64,000 bases of DNA, from the NCBI GenBank assembly GCA_025934735.1, contig JAICWP010000002.1:124001-188000 (forward strand), given 5' to 3'. The translations under genes were made by a program, and so were the position numbers. The notes beneath the pieces are model-generated. The model was not told the origin of the DNA and ran no database searches. It saw only the letters and a list, made by a program, of their open reading frames with translations. This DNA is from Terriglobales bacterium. GTDB lineage: Bacteria > Acidobacteriota > Terriglobia > Terriglobales > Acidobacteriaceae. Below, in pieces: positions 25,288-34,288 of this stretch (position 1 is its first letter; each line of letters opens with the position of its first letter).

Positions 25288-26889
25288 GTGAGGCAAATCC
25301 ACCGCGATGCCTGGCTGCTGGCGGTTATGTCGGGCGTCCTGCAGATCCTGGCATTCCCTCTGCCCAACCTGTACCCGCTGAGCTGGGTAGCCATCGCACC
25401 GCTGTTGGTGGCGGTTTTGCGGGCCCGCGAACCGGAGGACATTCACCTGCCCGCAAGCCTGGCCAAAAAACTGGTTCCGGCTAGCGCGCTCCAGGGATTC
25501 CTGCTTGGCTATTTGAGCGGCACCCTCTGGTATGCCGGCACCTGTTACTGGGTGTACCACACCATGCATCTCTATGGCGGGCTGAGCGCGCCTGCGGCCG
25601 CCGGCATTCTGGTGCTCTTCTGCCTGTACCTGGGACTCTACGAAGGCCTGTTTGGTCTCACTGTGGCGCTGCTGGCGGGGGGCAGGCCGGGTGGCGGGCG
25701 CCGCGCCCTGTTTCTCAGCCCGTTTGTGTGGGTGGCGCTGGAGTTGGCGCGCACGCGCATCAGCGGCTTTCCCTGGGACCTGCTGGGCACGGCGCAGGTG
25801 AACAACATCTCCTTGAACCGGCTGGCCACCATCACCGGCGTGTACGGCCTGTCATTCGAAATCATGCTGGTCAACACGGTCTTTGCCGCCGCGTTGCTGG
25901 TCGGGCGCGAAAAGCGCAGGATCATCTTGATTGAAGCCGTCGTGGTGGCGACCGCGCTGCAGTCGTTCGCGCTAATCCGGCCTGCACCGCTGCGCACTGA
26001 CCACACCGCATTGCTGGTGCAGGAAAACGTCCCCATCCTGCCCTCGGACGAATGGACGGCACAATACTTCCAGAACACGATCGGCGACCTGAGCCGGTTG
26101 AGCGTGCCGCCGGACGTCGCCGGCGCGCCCAAGCCCAACCTGGTGGTCTGGCCGGAATCGCCGGCGCCGTTCTACGTTAACGAGGCCCGCTTTCGCGAAG
26201 CCATCGCCGCCGTGGCCAAAAAAGACCATACCCACGTGGTGGCGGGGAGTCTGGGTGAGAACGCGGGCTCCCAACCGCCGGGCAGCGGGCAGACTTACAA
26301 TTCGGCAGCACTGATGTCACCGGAGGGGCAGTGGGTGGCGCGCTACGACAAGATCCACCTGGTGCCCTTTGGGGAGTACGTGCCGTTTAAATCGCTGTTC
26401 AGTTTTGCCAGCGGACTGACCCAGGCGGTGGGCGAGTTCGGCCGCGGCTCCTCGCGCGAGCCCCTGGTGGTGGACGGCTACAAGCTGGGCATCTTTATCT
26501 GCTATGAGGCGGTGTTTCCCGATGAGGTGCGGCAGTTCGCCCGAAATGGCGCCCAGGCCTTCGTCAACATTTCTAATGATGGCTGGTACGGCGACACCGG
26601 AGCCTGGGCTCAGCACCTGAACCAGGCCCGCATGCGGGCGGTGGAGAACGACCGCTGGCTGTTGCGCGATACCAACACTGGCCTGACCGCCTCCATTGAC
26701 CCGTACGGCCGCATCGTGGCCAGCCTGCCGCGCAAGCAGCGCACCGCGCTGGAAGCGCCTTACGCACTGGTCAGCGGAACCACCTTCTACACGCGGTACG
26801 GCGATTGGTTCGGGTACCTGTGTGCGATAATTTCTGTGGCAGCGCTGTTGTGGCGCTATCGAGTCCCCTCCAGGATGGTTTCCTCCTAA
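25288..26889 (+). CDS. lnt: Apolipoprotein N-acyltransferase
   Basis: 533 residues. About seven N-terminal membrane segments are followed by a nitrilase-like periplasmic domain. The catalytic triad is seen: Glu in 'VVWPESPAPFY', Lys in 'YDKIHLVPFGEYVPF' and Cys in 'IFICYEAVFPDEVRQF'; 'FVNISNDGWYGDTGAWAQH' is also typical. Lnt adds the third acyl chain to lipoproteins, which fits the lipoprotein cytochrome and lolCD in this window. The start is GTG 25288; no strong ribosome site. Its stop overlaps the prfB start (TAATG), so the two are coupled. Confidence 0.94.
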   Translation: MRQIHRDAWLLAVMSGVLQILAFPLPNLYPLSWVAIAPLLVAVLRAREPEDIHLPASLAKKLVPASALQGFLLGYLSGTLWYAGTCYWVYHTMHLYGGLSAPAAAGILVLFCLYLGLYEGLFGLTVALLAGGRPGGGRRALFLSPFVWVALELARTRISGFPWDLLGTAQVNNISLNRLATITGVYGLSFEIMLVNTVFAAALLVGREKRRIILIEAVVVATALQSFALIRPAPLRTDHTALLVQENVPILPSDEWTAQYFQNTIGDLSRLSVPPDVAGAPKPNLVVWPESPAPFYVNEARFREAIAAVAKKDHTHVVAGSLGENAGSQPPGSGQTYNSAALMSPEGQWVARYDKIHLVPFGEYVPFKSLFSFASGLTQAVGEFGRGSSREPLVVDGYKLGIFICYEAVFPDEVRQFARNGAQAFVNISNDGWYGDTGAWAQHLNQARMRAVENDRWLLRDTNTGLTASIDPYGRIVASLPRKQRTALEAPYALVSGTTFYTRYGDWFGYLCAIISVAALLWRYRVPSRMVSS

Positions 26890-27990
26890 TGGCTGAAGAG
26901 CTCGAGCAAGAGTACGTCGCGCTGAAGGACAAGGTCCGCGACCTTCGGGAGTATCTTTGACGCAGACCGGCTGCGCCAGCAACTAAGCGAAATCGAGAAG
27001 AAGGCGTCCGATCCCAACCTCTGGTCCAATCCTCAGGAATCCCAAAGGGTAATGCGTGAGCGCAAGCGCCTGGAAGACGTGCTGGCCACCGAATCTGAGC
27101 TCGTCCGCCGCAGCGATGACATTAGCGCCTACCTGGAACTAGTACGCGAAGGCGAAAACGTGGCCGCGGACCTGAAGCGCGAACTCGCCGCCCTCCGCGA
27201 AACCGTGGACCGCATCGAGACAGAAACCCTGCTCTCCGGCGAGAACGACGCCCGCAATGCGATTGTGACCATTCACCCTGGCGCCGGCGGTACAGAATCA
27301 CAGGACTGGGCGGACATGCTGCTGCGCATGTACCTCCGCTGGGGCGAACGGCATGGCTTCGAGACGGTGCTGAACGACTACCAGCCGGGCGAAGAAGCGG
27401 GCATCAAATCCGCCACTTTCAGCGTGAACGGGCAGTACGCTTACGGGCTGTTGACCAGCGAAATCGGCGTGCACCGACTGGTGCGCATTTCGCCCTTCGA
27501 CCAGGCCAAGCGCCGGCATACGTCGTTCGCCAGCGTGTTCGTTTCGCCGGAGATTGACGAGAGCATTGAAATCGTGATCAAGCCCGAAGACTTGCGAGTG
27601 GACACCTACCGCTCCAGCGGCAAGGGAGGGCAGCACGTGAATACCACCGATTCCGCGGTGCGCATCACCCACAATCCCACCGGAATCGTGGTCAGCTGCC
27701 AAAATGAACGTTCGCAGCACAAGAACCGCGAGCGCGCCATGAGCATCCTCCGCTCCAAGCTTTACGAGCACGAACTGGAGAAGAAGCGCGCGATTTCCAA
27801 GAAAGTGGAAGACTCGAAGCTGGATATTGATTTCGGCTCGCAGATCCGGTCCTACGTGCTCGCCCCTTACCGCTTGATCAAAGACCATCGCACCAAAGAG
27901 GAAGTGGGCGATGTGGACCGCGTTCTCGACGGGGACATGGATCCTTTTATTCGCGCATATCTACGCATGCGGCGGGGAGAGAAGAACTAA
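26889..27990 (+). CDS. prfB: Peptide chain release factor 2, with +1 programmed frameshift
   Basis: The ATG at 26889 opens 23 codons that end in TGA at 26958-26960. A +1 shift (26889-26957 joined to 26959-27990) gives a 366-residue protein, the usual RF2 length. The C-terminal part shows the UGA-recognition tripeptide SPF ('VRISPFDQAKRRHTSFAS') and the GGQ loop ('SSGKGGQHVNTTDSAVRITH'). RF2 ends translation at UGA and UAA. The frameshift site controls the level: when RF2 is low, the UGA is read slowly and the ribosome slips. It is co-transcribed with lnt. Confidence 0.95.
26947..26961 (+). promoter_or_regulatory. prfB programmed frameshift site
   Basis: GGGAG, then TAT, then CTT TGA C: an internal Shine-Dalgarno-like element three bases before the CUU slip codon and an in-frame UGA followed by C. 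This is the same layout as in E. coli prfB and in many other phyla. Confidence 0.93.
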
Positions 27991-27993
27991 ATA

Positions 27994-28161
27994 ACCGGGT
28001 AATCGCGTAATTGAAACCACTCTCTGCAAATGATGATGTCCTCCTCAGGGAGCGCGGCGCGAGCTGAGCGCGACCGAAGGATCTATGCGTTTTTTAGTAG
28101 CTTATATGGCTGCTTCCTCGCAACCGCCGAACCCAATTACTCAATCAGCCGATTACCCGCC
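27994..28161. repeat. Composite repeat: inverted 8-bp tracts around a REP-like element
   Basis: Left tract 27994-28014 (CGGGTAAT, CGCGTAAT) and right tract 28134-28161 (on the other strand CGGGTAAT, CGGCTGAT, TGAGTAAT) enclose a REP-like stretch at 28037-28087 with a GCGCG-rich hairpin and the end CGAAGGATCT. The layout equals that at 25075-25270 though the octamer sequence differs. Confidence 0.62.
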
Positions 28162-28177
28162 CGCCCGATCGGCTGCT

Positions 28178-28765
28178 GTGCGCCGTGGCCGCCAGCTGGA
28201 ATATATAACGCTGGCCTGGAACTCGGCTGAGGGCGTCGCGGCGTTGGTGGCCGGGCTTCTCGCGGGTAGCATTGCCCTAGTCGGTTTCGGCCTGGATTCG
28301 ATAATTGAGATTTCTTCCGGAGCGATATTGCTGTGGCGTCTGCGGGCGGAGGCCGACCCTCAGCGGCGCGAACGAGTCGAACGCCGCGCGCAGCGTCTGG
28401 TTGGCCTTTCTTTCTTGGCTCTGGCCGCCTATGTAGCTTTTGATTCCATTAAAGGCCTGATGCTCCACGACGCGCCCCGGGAAAGCCTCTTCGGCATTGG
28501 CATTGCTGTCGCCGCCCTGATTGCTATGCCGCTGCTGGCGCGAGCCAAACGCCAAATCGCCCGCCAGCTCAAAAGCGGCGCTATGCGTGCCGATTCACGG
28601 CAGTCCGACTTCTGCGCCTATCTTTCCGCCATCCTGCTTGGCGGCCTGCTCCTGAACGCGCTGCTGGGCTGGTGGTGGGCCGATCCAGTGGCTGCCCTGG
28701 TCATGGTTCCACTGATTGCACGCGAAGGCGTAGAAGGGCTGCGTGGCGAGGGCTGTTGCGACTAG
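28178..28765 (+). CDS. Cation-diffusion-facilitator-like membrane transporter
   Basis: 195 residues from GTG 28178, with five to six hydrophobic segments. 'LEYITLAWNSAEGVAALVAGLLAGSIALVGFGLDSIIE' and 'SRQSDFCAYLSAILLGGLLLNALLGWWWADPVAAL' match a group of short cation transporters related to CDF proteins, with conserved Asp in the second and fifth segments. They probably export a divalent metal; the metal is not evident and the C-terminal cytoplasmic domain of true CDFs is missing. An earlier in-frame ATG at 28085 lies inside a repeat element and would translate the octamer tract, so I prefer the GTG. Confidence 0.75.
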   Translation: MRRGRQLEYITLAWNSAEGVAALVAGLLAGSIALVGFGLDSIIEISSGAILLWRLRAEADPQRRERVERRAQRLVGLSFLALAAYVAFDSIKGLMLHDAPRESLFGIGIAVAALIAMPLLARAKRQIARQLKSGAMRADSRQSDFCAYLSAILLGGLLLNALLGWWWADPVAALVMVPLIAREGVEGLRGEGCCD

Positions 28766-28841
28766 CCATACAAGCCATTACCTACGTAATCAGAGCGGGT
28801 ACGCGCGCTTCTCCCGTCCCTGTATTAACCTGTTATCGCCC

Positions 28842-29483
28842 ATGAAATCGGAGGAAAAAACGCACCAGCACCCGCACGAACCGCCGGACCCAATGCTGGA
28901 GCAGCGTTTTGTGGACGCTCTCGCCTATACCATCAACTTACATGTGCGGCAGGCACGCAAAGGAACGCGAGTGCCCTACGTTTCTCACCTGCTGGGTGTT
29001 GCCTCTATTGTGCTCGCGGAAGGTGGAGACGAGGATATGGCCATCGCAGCCCTGCTGCATGATGCCGTGGAGGATCAGGGTGGCAAGCCTACACTGCACG
29101 AGATTGAGCGCCGCTTCGGAAAACGTGTAGCCCGGCTGGTGCAAGCCTGCACCGATGCCGATAGCGTGCCCAAGCCTCCCTGGAAGGACCGCAAGACGCG
29201 CTATATCGAGGCGGTGCGCCACGAGCCGGCGGACGCGCGCCTCATTTCCGCCGCCGACAAACTGCACAACGCTCGCGACATTCTGGCTGATTACCGCCAG
29301 CACGGCGAGGAAGTGTGGAAACGCTTTCGGGGCGGGCGAGAAGGCACGCTCTGGTATTACCGCTCGCTGGTGGACGCCTTCCGCGCCGCCGGTAGCAACC
29401 GCCTGGTCGAGGAGTTGGACCGGGTAGTGAGCGAACTGGAAGATCTGGTGGGCAAAACACCCATTACTGCGACGGGGAGCTAA
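28842..29483 (+). CDS. HD-domain hydrolase, small RelA/SpoT-type (p)ppGpp hydrolase-like
   Basis: 213 residues from ATG 28842. 'VPYVSHLLGVASIVLAEGGDEDMAIAALLHDAVEDQGG' contains the HD pair of the metal site, and 'LISAADKLHNARDILADY' the later Asp and Asn typical of the SpoT/MESH1 hydrolase domain. No synthetase, TGS or ACT domain is present. Such small alarmone hydrolases remove the 3'-diphosphate of (p)ppGpp; other nucleotides are possible. Linked closely to the next gene (6 bp). Confidence 0.85.
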   Translation: MKSEEKTHQHPHEPPDPMLEQRFVDALAYTINLHVRQARKGTRVPYVSHLLGVASIVLAEGGDEDMAIAALLHDAVEDQGGKPTLHEIERRFGKRVARLVQACTDADSVPKPPWKDRKTRYIEAVRHEPADARLISAADKLHNARDILADYRQHGEEVWKRFRGGREGTLWYYRSLVDAFRAAGSNRLVEELDRVVSELEDLVGKTPITATGS

Positions 29484-29489
29484 ACGGTT

Positions 29490-30614
29490 ATGGGGCGGAT
29501 GGTGGACATGATTCGGCAATCGGCGGTGCCGCCGAACATGCTGCGTGCTGCCGCCAAGGGAGCTCTCTCCGTGCCCCCAGCCGAGATGGTCGAGATTCTG
29601 GTGGTGCTGACCCAGAACGCGGTTTTTGGTGAGCAGGCGCGCCTGACTCTGGCCAGTTGGGACGAGAAGGCATGCCTGGCTGTTGCTGGGGATCCTGAAA
29701 CTCCGCGCGAAGTGCTGGAGTACATGGTGGAACCGCGCAACCGCCGGCCCAGCATTTTTGGCGCGCTGCTGGAAAATCCGTCTGTGCCTGAGGCGAAACT
29801 GGCCGAGGTCGCGGCTGCGGCGGGACGCGAAGTCATTGAGCAGATGCTGGCAAGTTTGCGGGTTGGAAAATCACGCAGCATTTTGCAGGCCCTGGCAAGC
29901 AACCACGAGCTCCGGGAAGCGGAGACGGCGCGCATCCATGATGTACTGGCGGGACTTTCGGCTGGCCCGCAACCCACGGAGCAAGCTGCTGAAGGGCCGG
30001 AGCCCAGCCCGGAAGTGATCAAGGTGTTCCTGACCGAGCACGCCGCGGAAATCGCCGCCGAGGAAGGCAAGCCGTTTCACGTCATCGGTGGCATCGAGGA
30101 AACGCTGGCGGCAGAAGCGCCGGTTCCGGCCTCGGGCAGTGGCGCAGGTTCCGCGGCTGGGGCTGCTCCGGCGAAGGAACCTGCGAAGAAAGCCAAGAGC
30201 GTGTTGCAGAAGATCGCCGCCCTGACCGTGGGGGAGCGCGTGCAACTGGCCATGAAAGGCAACAAGGACGAGCGCTTTCTCCTGATCCGCGACGGCGCCC
30301 GCGTGGTCCCGCAGGCGGTGTTGGAATCGCCTAAGCTCACGGACACGGAAGCGGAAATGTTCGCCAGCATGAAAAATGTGCAGGAAGTGGTGTTCCGCGG
30401 CCTCTCCAGCAAACGAAAGTTCGCCAAGAATTACCGCGTCCAGCGCAACCTCGCATTCAATCCCAAGGTGCCCATTGACGTGGCCATCAACATGGTGAAT
30501 AACCTGCTGCTCAGCGACCTCAAGCACCTGTCCCTTAATAAGGAAGTTCCGGACACGGTGCGCAAAGCGGCGTTACGCCTGTTCGCGCAGAAATCCGATA
30601 CGCGCACCAAATAG
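29490..30614 (+). CDS. Hypothetical protein, helical repeat, two domains
   Basis: 374 residues with GGGGAG before the start. The N-terminal half (about 1-155) looks like short alpha-helical repeats ('LTLASWDEKACLAVAGDPETPREVLEYM', 'ALLENPSVPEAKLAEVA', 'ILQALASNHELREAE'). A Pro/Ala/Gly linker (about 205-235) leads to a second helical domain ('LTVGERVQLAMKGNKDERFLLIRDGARVV', 'NYRVQRNLAFNPKVPIDVAINMVNNLLLSDLKHLSLNKEVP'). There is no signal peptide or membrane segment. The repeats recall HEAT-like or leucine-rich-variant proteins; function unknown. Likely co-transcribed with the HD hydrolase. Confidence 0.75.
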   Translation: MGRMVDMIRQSAVPPNMLRAAAKGALSVPPAEMVEILVVLTQNAVFGEQARLTLASWDEKACLAVAGDPETPREVLEYMVEPRNRRPSIFGALLENPSVPEAKLAEVAAAAGREVIEQMLASLRVGKSRSILQALASNHELREAETARIHDVLAGLSAGPQPTEQAAEGPEPSPEVIKVFLTEHAAEIAAEEGKPFHVIGGIEETLAAEAPVPASGSGAGSAAGAAPAKEPAKKAKSVLQKIAALTVGERVQLAMKGNKDERFLLIRDGARVVPQAVLESPKLTDTEAEMFASMKNVQEVVFRGLSSKRKFAKNYRVQRNLAFNPKVPIDVAINMVNNLLLSDLKHLSLNKEVPDTVRKAALRLFAQKSDTRTK

Positions 30615-30725
30615 GCAAAATTAATTGTTGGATGGTCTCGCCAGGCAATAAGTCGTGGGACGACATTGTGTGCCGGTGAGGACGAGGCTGCGCCTCTCCT
30701 ATACAATCTCTGCTGAGGAGCGCCG

Positions 30726-31139
30726 ATGTCCCTTTCCGCTCACGATCCCATTACCGACCTTCTGAAGGCGGCCAAGTCCATCGCCGTGGTTGGGCTCTCC
30801 AACAGCCCCTTTCGCGCCAGTTACGGCGTTTCCGCCTACATGCAGAACCAGGGCTATCGCATCCTTCCGGTCAATCCCAACCTGCACGAAGCGGTGCTGG
30901 GCGAGGAGCCGTATGCTTCCTTGCGCGACATTCCCGAACGAATTGACATTGTGGACATTTTCCGCCGCTCCGAATTTGTTCCCGAATTGGTGGACCAGGC
31001 CATCCAGTTAGGAGTTCCCGCCATCTGGATGCAAGAGGGCGTTATCCACGAACCTGCGGCTGCCAAGGCTCGTCAGGCTGGTCTGTTCGTGGTGATGGAC
31101 CGGTGCATTCTCAAGGAGCACCGCGCCCGTTTTCGATAG
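30726..31139 (+). CDS. CoA-binding domain protein (YccU-like)
   Basis: 137 residues; GAGGAG precedes the ATG. 'KSIAVVGLSNSPFRASYGVSAYMQNQGYRILPVNP' and 'PAIWMQEGVIHEPAAAKARQAGLFVVMDRCILKEH' are the CoA_binding_2 Rossmann pattern of YccU-type proteins. The fold binds CoA or a nucleotide; the cell role is not known. The next small gene follows at once. Confidence 0.88.
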   Translation: MSLSAHDPITDLLKAAKSIAVVGLSNSPFRASYGVSAYMQNQGYRILPVNPNLHEAVLGEEPYASLRDIPERIDIVDIFRRSEFVPELVDQAIQLGVPAIWMQEGVIHEPAAAKARQAGLFVVMDRCILKEHRARFR

Positions 31140-31148
31140 GAGATGAGA

Positions 31149-31391
31149 ATGGCGGAATTAGGCATGAATGTTGTCCCGGTTGGACCCTGGCGCTGCAAGC
31201 ACTGCGGGCGGGAGCTGTTGTTACTGACCGATACTACATCTGGACCTCCGGTGCGCGGCTATGTGACCTGTGTGTGCGGAGAAGAGCACTACGGCGGGGC
31301 CGACCCGGTGGCGGTCTTCTGGCGCACTCAGGATGGCAACTGGGAGCGGGTGAACGAGGAGAAGGCCAAGCAGGATTTGCTGGCAGGATGA
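31149..31391 (+). CDS. Small zinc-ribbon-like protein
   Basis: 80 residues from ATG 31149, six bases after AGGAG. Two Cys pairs ('WRCKHCGREL' and 'VTCVCGEEH') form a plausible zinc ribbon. The rest is short and polar. Unknown role; the tight spacing to the CoA-binding protein suggests one transcript. Confidence 0.7.
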   Translation: MAELGMNVVPVGPWRCKHCGRELLLLTDTTSGPPVRGYVTCVCGEEHYGGADPVAVFWRTQDGNWERVNEEKAKQDLLAG

Positions 31392-31400
31392 CCCGGACTG

Positions 31401-31512
31401 TTTTGTAATTGACTAGTTTGTGATGGGCAACGTTTTGTTCGCTGTCGGTCTTTTATCTGCAGTCGTAACTCCAACGAAATTTCAAATTACCAATTGGAAA
31501 TTACAAATCCTC
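31401..31512. repeat. Inverted pair of AT-rich 7-bp-period tracts
   Basis: Left tract 31401-31425 (TTTGTAA-like) and right tract 31478-31512 (units TTTCAAA, TTACCAA, TTGGAAA, TTACAAA) enclose about 50 bp. The right tract abuts the stop of the phosphatase gene. Confidence 0.5.
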
Positions 31513-31513
31513 G

Positions 31514-32773
31514 TCACTCCGCTTTTACCAGGATCGCCGTGGCATCGTCCTGCAACCCGCGCCCAGCCACAAAGGTACGCACGTCATCCAGAACTTGCTC
31601 CGCGCAAGTGCCGCGCTCAGAGTTGAGGAACTCTTGCAAGCGCCGGCTGCCATAATCCTCATCCCGGCTGTTTTCTGCCTCGCTGATGCCGTCGCTGTAA
31701 AAGAGGACGCGCGCGCCGGGCGGCAGCTCAATCGAGGTCTGGGCGAAGCTTTCCTGGGCAAATCCAATGGGCAGCCCATTGGCGCCGCTGACTACATGAG
31801 CCGCGCTGCCATTGGCCAGCAGTGGCCAGGGATGGCCGGCATTGGCGATGGTCAGGGTTCGGGCTGCGGGATCGAGTACCGCAAACAGCATGGTGACAAA
31901 CCGGCCCACCGGGAAATCGTTCAGCAACAGCCGGTTCAGGCAATCGAGCACTTCCCCGGGAGCGGCGCAGTCTTCCGCCAATGAGCGCAGAATCCCCCGC
32001 GCCGCCGACATCATCAGCGCCGCCGCCGTGCCCTTGCCGGAAGCGTCTGCCAGCACCAGCCCCCAGCGTTCATGGCTGAGAGGAATAAAGTCGTACCAGT
32101 CGCCGCCCACCGCTCCGGCGGGAATGGAAAAGCCGCTGATCCGGTAACCGGGCACCAGAGGCGAGCTCTTGGGAAATAGCGCTTCCTGGATCTGCCGCGC
32201 TTCCTGAGCCTCGCGATCCATGCGGTCGCGCACCTGGCGCTGCTCCTGAAACAAGCGGGCATTCTGGACCGCCACTTCGATGTGGCAGCCGAGTGCCTGC
32301 AGCAGTTGCAGCTTCTCCTGGCAAAAGGCATCCACGTCCGGGTGCGCGGCCGTAAAAACGCCGATCACTTCGCCGTCCACCTGAAGCGGGATTCCGACTT
32401 CGGAACGGGTGTCCGGCTCGCACGGAATGTAGTAGGGATCGCTACGCACGTCGGGAGCGTAGTGCATGCGGCCGGTCAGGGCAACGTGGCCGACGATCCC
32501 CTTACCCGGTTGCAGGGCGTGCCCTTTGCGGTGCAACGAGCAGCCATGGACCGCAGCCAGCGTCATGTCATGGCCTTCGCGCAGGTAGATGTTGGATTCC
32601 AGAACGCCGAACCAGCGCGAAACGTCGTGGACGATGCGCTCAATGAGCAGCTCGAGGTCAAGGATGGAGCCCATCTCCCGTGCCGCGCGGTGAAGCAGAA
32701 GCAGGCCCTCATTGTCGTCGGATGCGAAGGGCGCGGGAGTACGCTCGGCACTCGGTCTCGGATAGGTGGCCAT
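31514..32773 (-). CDS. GAF-SpoIIE-type PP2C serine phosphatase
   Basis: 419 residues, GGAGG before the ATG. Residues about 25-175 are a GAF domain ('MGSILDLELLIERIVHDVSRWFGV', 'VGIPLQVDGEVIGVFTAAHPD'). A short linker helix leads to the PPM/SpoIIE phosphatase (about 200-415): 'IPAGAVGGDWYDFIPL', 'GLVLADASGKGTAAALMMSAARG', 'LTIANAGHPWPLL', 'RVLFYSDGISEAEN' and 'DDATAILV' supply the metal-binding Asp. Such RsbU-like enzymes dephosphorylate anti-sigma antagonists under stress. The partner genes are not in the window. Confidence 0.92.
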   Translation of the reverse strand: MATYPRPSAERTPAPFASDDNEGLLLLHRAAREMGSILDLELLIERIVHDVSRWFGVLESNIYLREGHDMTLAAVHGCSLHRKGHALQPGKGIVGHVALTGRMHYAPDVRSDPYYIPCEPDTRSEVGIPLQVDGEVIGVFTAAHPDVDAFCQEKLQLLQALGCHIEVAVQNARLFQEQRQVRDRMDREAQEARQIQEALFPKSSPLVPGYRISGFSIPAGAVGGDWYDFIPLSHERWGLVLADASGKGTAAALMMSAARGILRSLAEDCAAPGEVLDCLNRLLLNDFPVGRFVTMLFAVLDPAARTLTIANAGHPWPLLANGSAAHVVSGANGLPIGFAQESFAQTSIELPPGARVLFYSDGISEAENSRDEDYGSRRLQEFLNSERGTCAEQVLDDVRTFVAGRGLQDDATAILVKAE

Positions 32774-32791
32774 CGCACGCCTCCGGAGAGA

Positions 32792-32839
32792 ACAGTCAGA
32801 GTCAGGCGTGAGCAGACCTCTGACTCGTGACTCCTGAAG
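32792..32839. repeat. Inverted 7-bp-period tracts, near-adjacent
   Basis: AGTCAGAGTCAGG-type units (32792-32813) and the same family on the other strand (32818-32839, CTGACTC, GTGACTC) are separated by four bases, which gives a long imperfect hairpin between the phosphatase start and the rarA stop. It might also act as a rarA terminator. Confidence 0.5.
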
Positions 32840-32859
32840 TTGGATTTGCGGGGAAGGGA

Positions 32860-34233
32860 TTATGATTCTTTTTTATCCCGTTCGGGCCGGTGCTGCGCCG
32901 CCTGTGCGCGCCGTTTTTTTATCTCCTCCATGCGTTCGCGGATACGGCGCTCAACCCCTTCGGCGGTAGGCTGGTAATACACCCGGTTGCGCAGGTTGTC
33001 GGGCAGACATTGCATGTCCGCCACCTTGCTTTCGAAATTGTGCGCGTACTGGTAATCCTTCCCGTAGCCAATGGACTTCATCAGCCCAGTGGGGGCGTTG
33101 CGCAGGTGCAGGGGAACGGGTTCGGCCACGGTGCGTTCCACGTCCTGCTGCACCTCGGCATAGGCGCTGTAGAGCGCATTGGATTTGGGTGCCAGCGCCA
33201 AATACACGGCCGCCTCGGCCAGCGCCAGGTTGCCCTCGGGCATGCCAATAAAGTCCACGGCATCGCGTGCAGCCACCGTCAGCGCCAGCGCCTGGGGATC
33301 GGCCAGGCCGATGTCCTCCACCGCCATCCGCACCAGGCGGCGGGCTACGTAGAGCGGGTCTTCGCCAGCCTCCAGCATCCGTCCCAGCCAGTAAAGGGTG
33401 GCGTCAGGGTCGCTGTTACGCACTGACTTGTGCAGCGCGGAAATCAGATTGTAGTGCTCCTCGCCGGCCTTGTCGTAGAGCAGCACCCGCTTCTGGAGCG
33501 CGTCCTGCACAATGGGATTGGTGATCTCCGCGCCTGCTCTGCCCGCATTCTGCTGCAGAGCCAGCCCGGCCGCGACCTCAAGCGCGTTATAGGCGCTGCG
33601 CGCGTCACCGCTGGAGTAAGCCGCGATGCGGGCCAGGCCTTCGTCGCTGGCTTGCAGTTGCATTTCGCCCAGGCCCCGTTCCTTGTCCCCCAAGGCGCGC
33701 CGCAGCAGGGTCATGATCTGCTCTTCGCTGAGCGGATTGAGCACGTACACGCGGCAGCGCGAGAGCAGCGCGGAAATAATTTCGAACGATGGATTTTCGG
33801 TGGTGGCGCCAATCAGGCGGATGGCGCCACTTTCCACGTAGGGCAGGAAGGCGTCCTGCTGCGCCTTGTTGAAGCGGTGGATTTCGTCAATGAAGACGAG
33901 GGTGCGGGTGCCGTACTGGCGTGCCTTGTCAGCATCCGCCATCACCTGCTTGATTTCCTTGATGCCGGCGAGCACGGCCGAAAATTCGATGAACTCCGCC
34001 CGGGTGAGACGCGCGATCACCTTGGCCAGCGTGGTCTTGCCCACTCCCGGTGGACCCCAAAATATGATGGAGCCGGTGTCATCGCGGTCAATTTGCGTGC
34101 GCAGCGGCTTGCTCGGCCCTACCAGGTGCTCCTGCCCGATAAACTCCTCCAGCGTCCGCGGGCGCATGCGGTCCGCCAGCGGCCGGGTGCGGTCGGGAGA
34201 TTCATCGGACGGTATGGGTTGGAAAAGATTCAT
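32860..34233 (-). CDS. rarA: Replication-associated recombination AAA ATPase
   Basis: 457 residues. '[19 protein letters not shown]', Walker A '[19 protein letters not shown]', Walker B '[20 protein letters not shown]', sensor '[13 protein letters not shown]', and the C-terminal MgsA domain ('[56 protein letters not shown]') are all present. RarA acts at stalled forks and during recombination. The gene is complete and of usual length. Confidence 0.95.
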   Translation of the reverse strand: MNLFQPIPSDESPDRTRPLADRMRPRTLEEFIGQEHLVGPSKPLRTQIDRDDTGSIIFWGPPGVGKTTLAKVIARLTRAEFIEFSAVLAGIKEIKQVMADADKARQYGTRTLVFIDEIHRFNKAQQDAFLPYVESGAIRLIGATTENPSFEIISALLSRCRVYVLNPLSEEQIMTLLRRALGDKERGLGEMQLQASDEGLARIAAYSSGDARSAYNALEVAAGLALQQNAGRAGAEITNPIVQDALQKRVLLYDKAGEEHYNLISALHKSVRNSDPDATLYWLGRMLEAGEDPLYVARRLVRMAVEDIGLADPQALALTVAARDAVDFIGMPEGNLALAEAAVYLALAPKSNALYSAYAEVQQDVERTVAEPVPLHLRNAPTGLMKSIGYGKDYQYAHNFESKVADMQCLPDNLRNRVYYQPTAEGVERRIRERMEEIKKRRAQAAQHRPERDKKES

Positions 34234-34239
34234 AGATTC

Positions 34240-34288
34240 GGTAACTGGCAGCTAGCGGGCGGTAGTTGGTCACTGGCTACTAACTACC
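34240..34288. repeat. 7-bp-period tract between rarA and the methylase
   Basis: Units GGTAACT, GGTAGTT, GGTCACT, GGCTACT fill the whole gap. GGTAGTT and the terminal AACTACC are complementary, so a short hairpin can form. The last bases overlap the methylase stop. Confidence 0.5.

Noticed and set aside
26958-26960. prfB frameshift as a sequencing error
   Set aside because: The full recoding signal is present with correct spacing.
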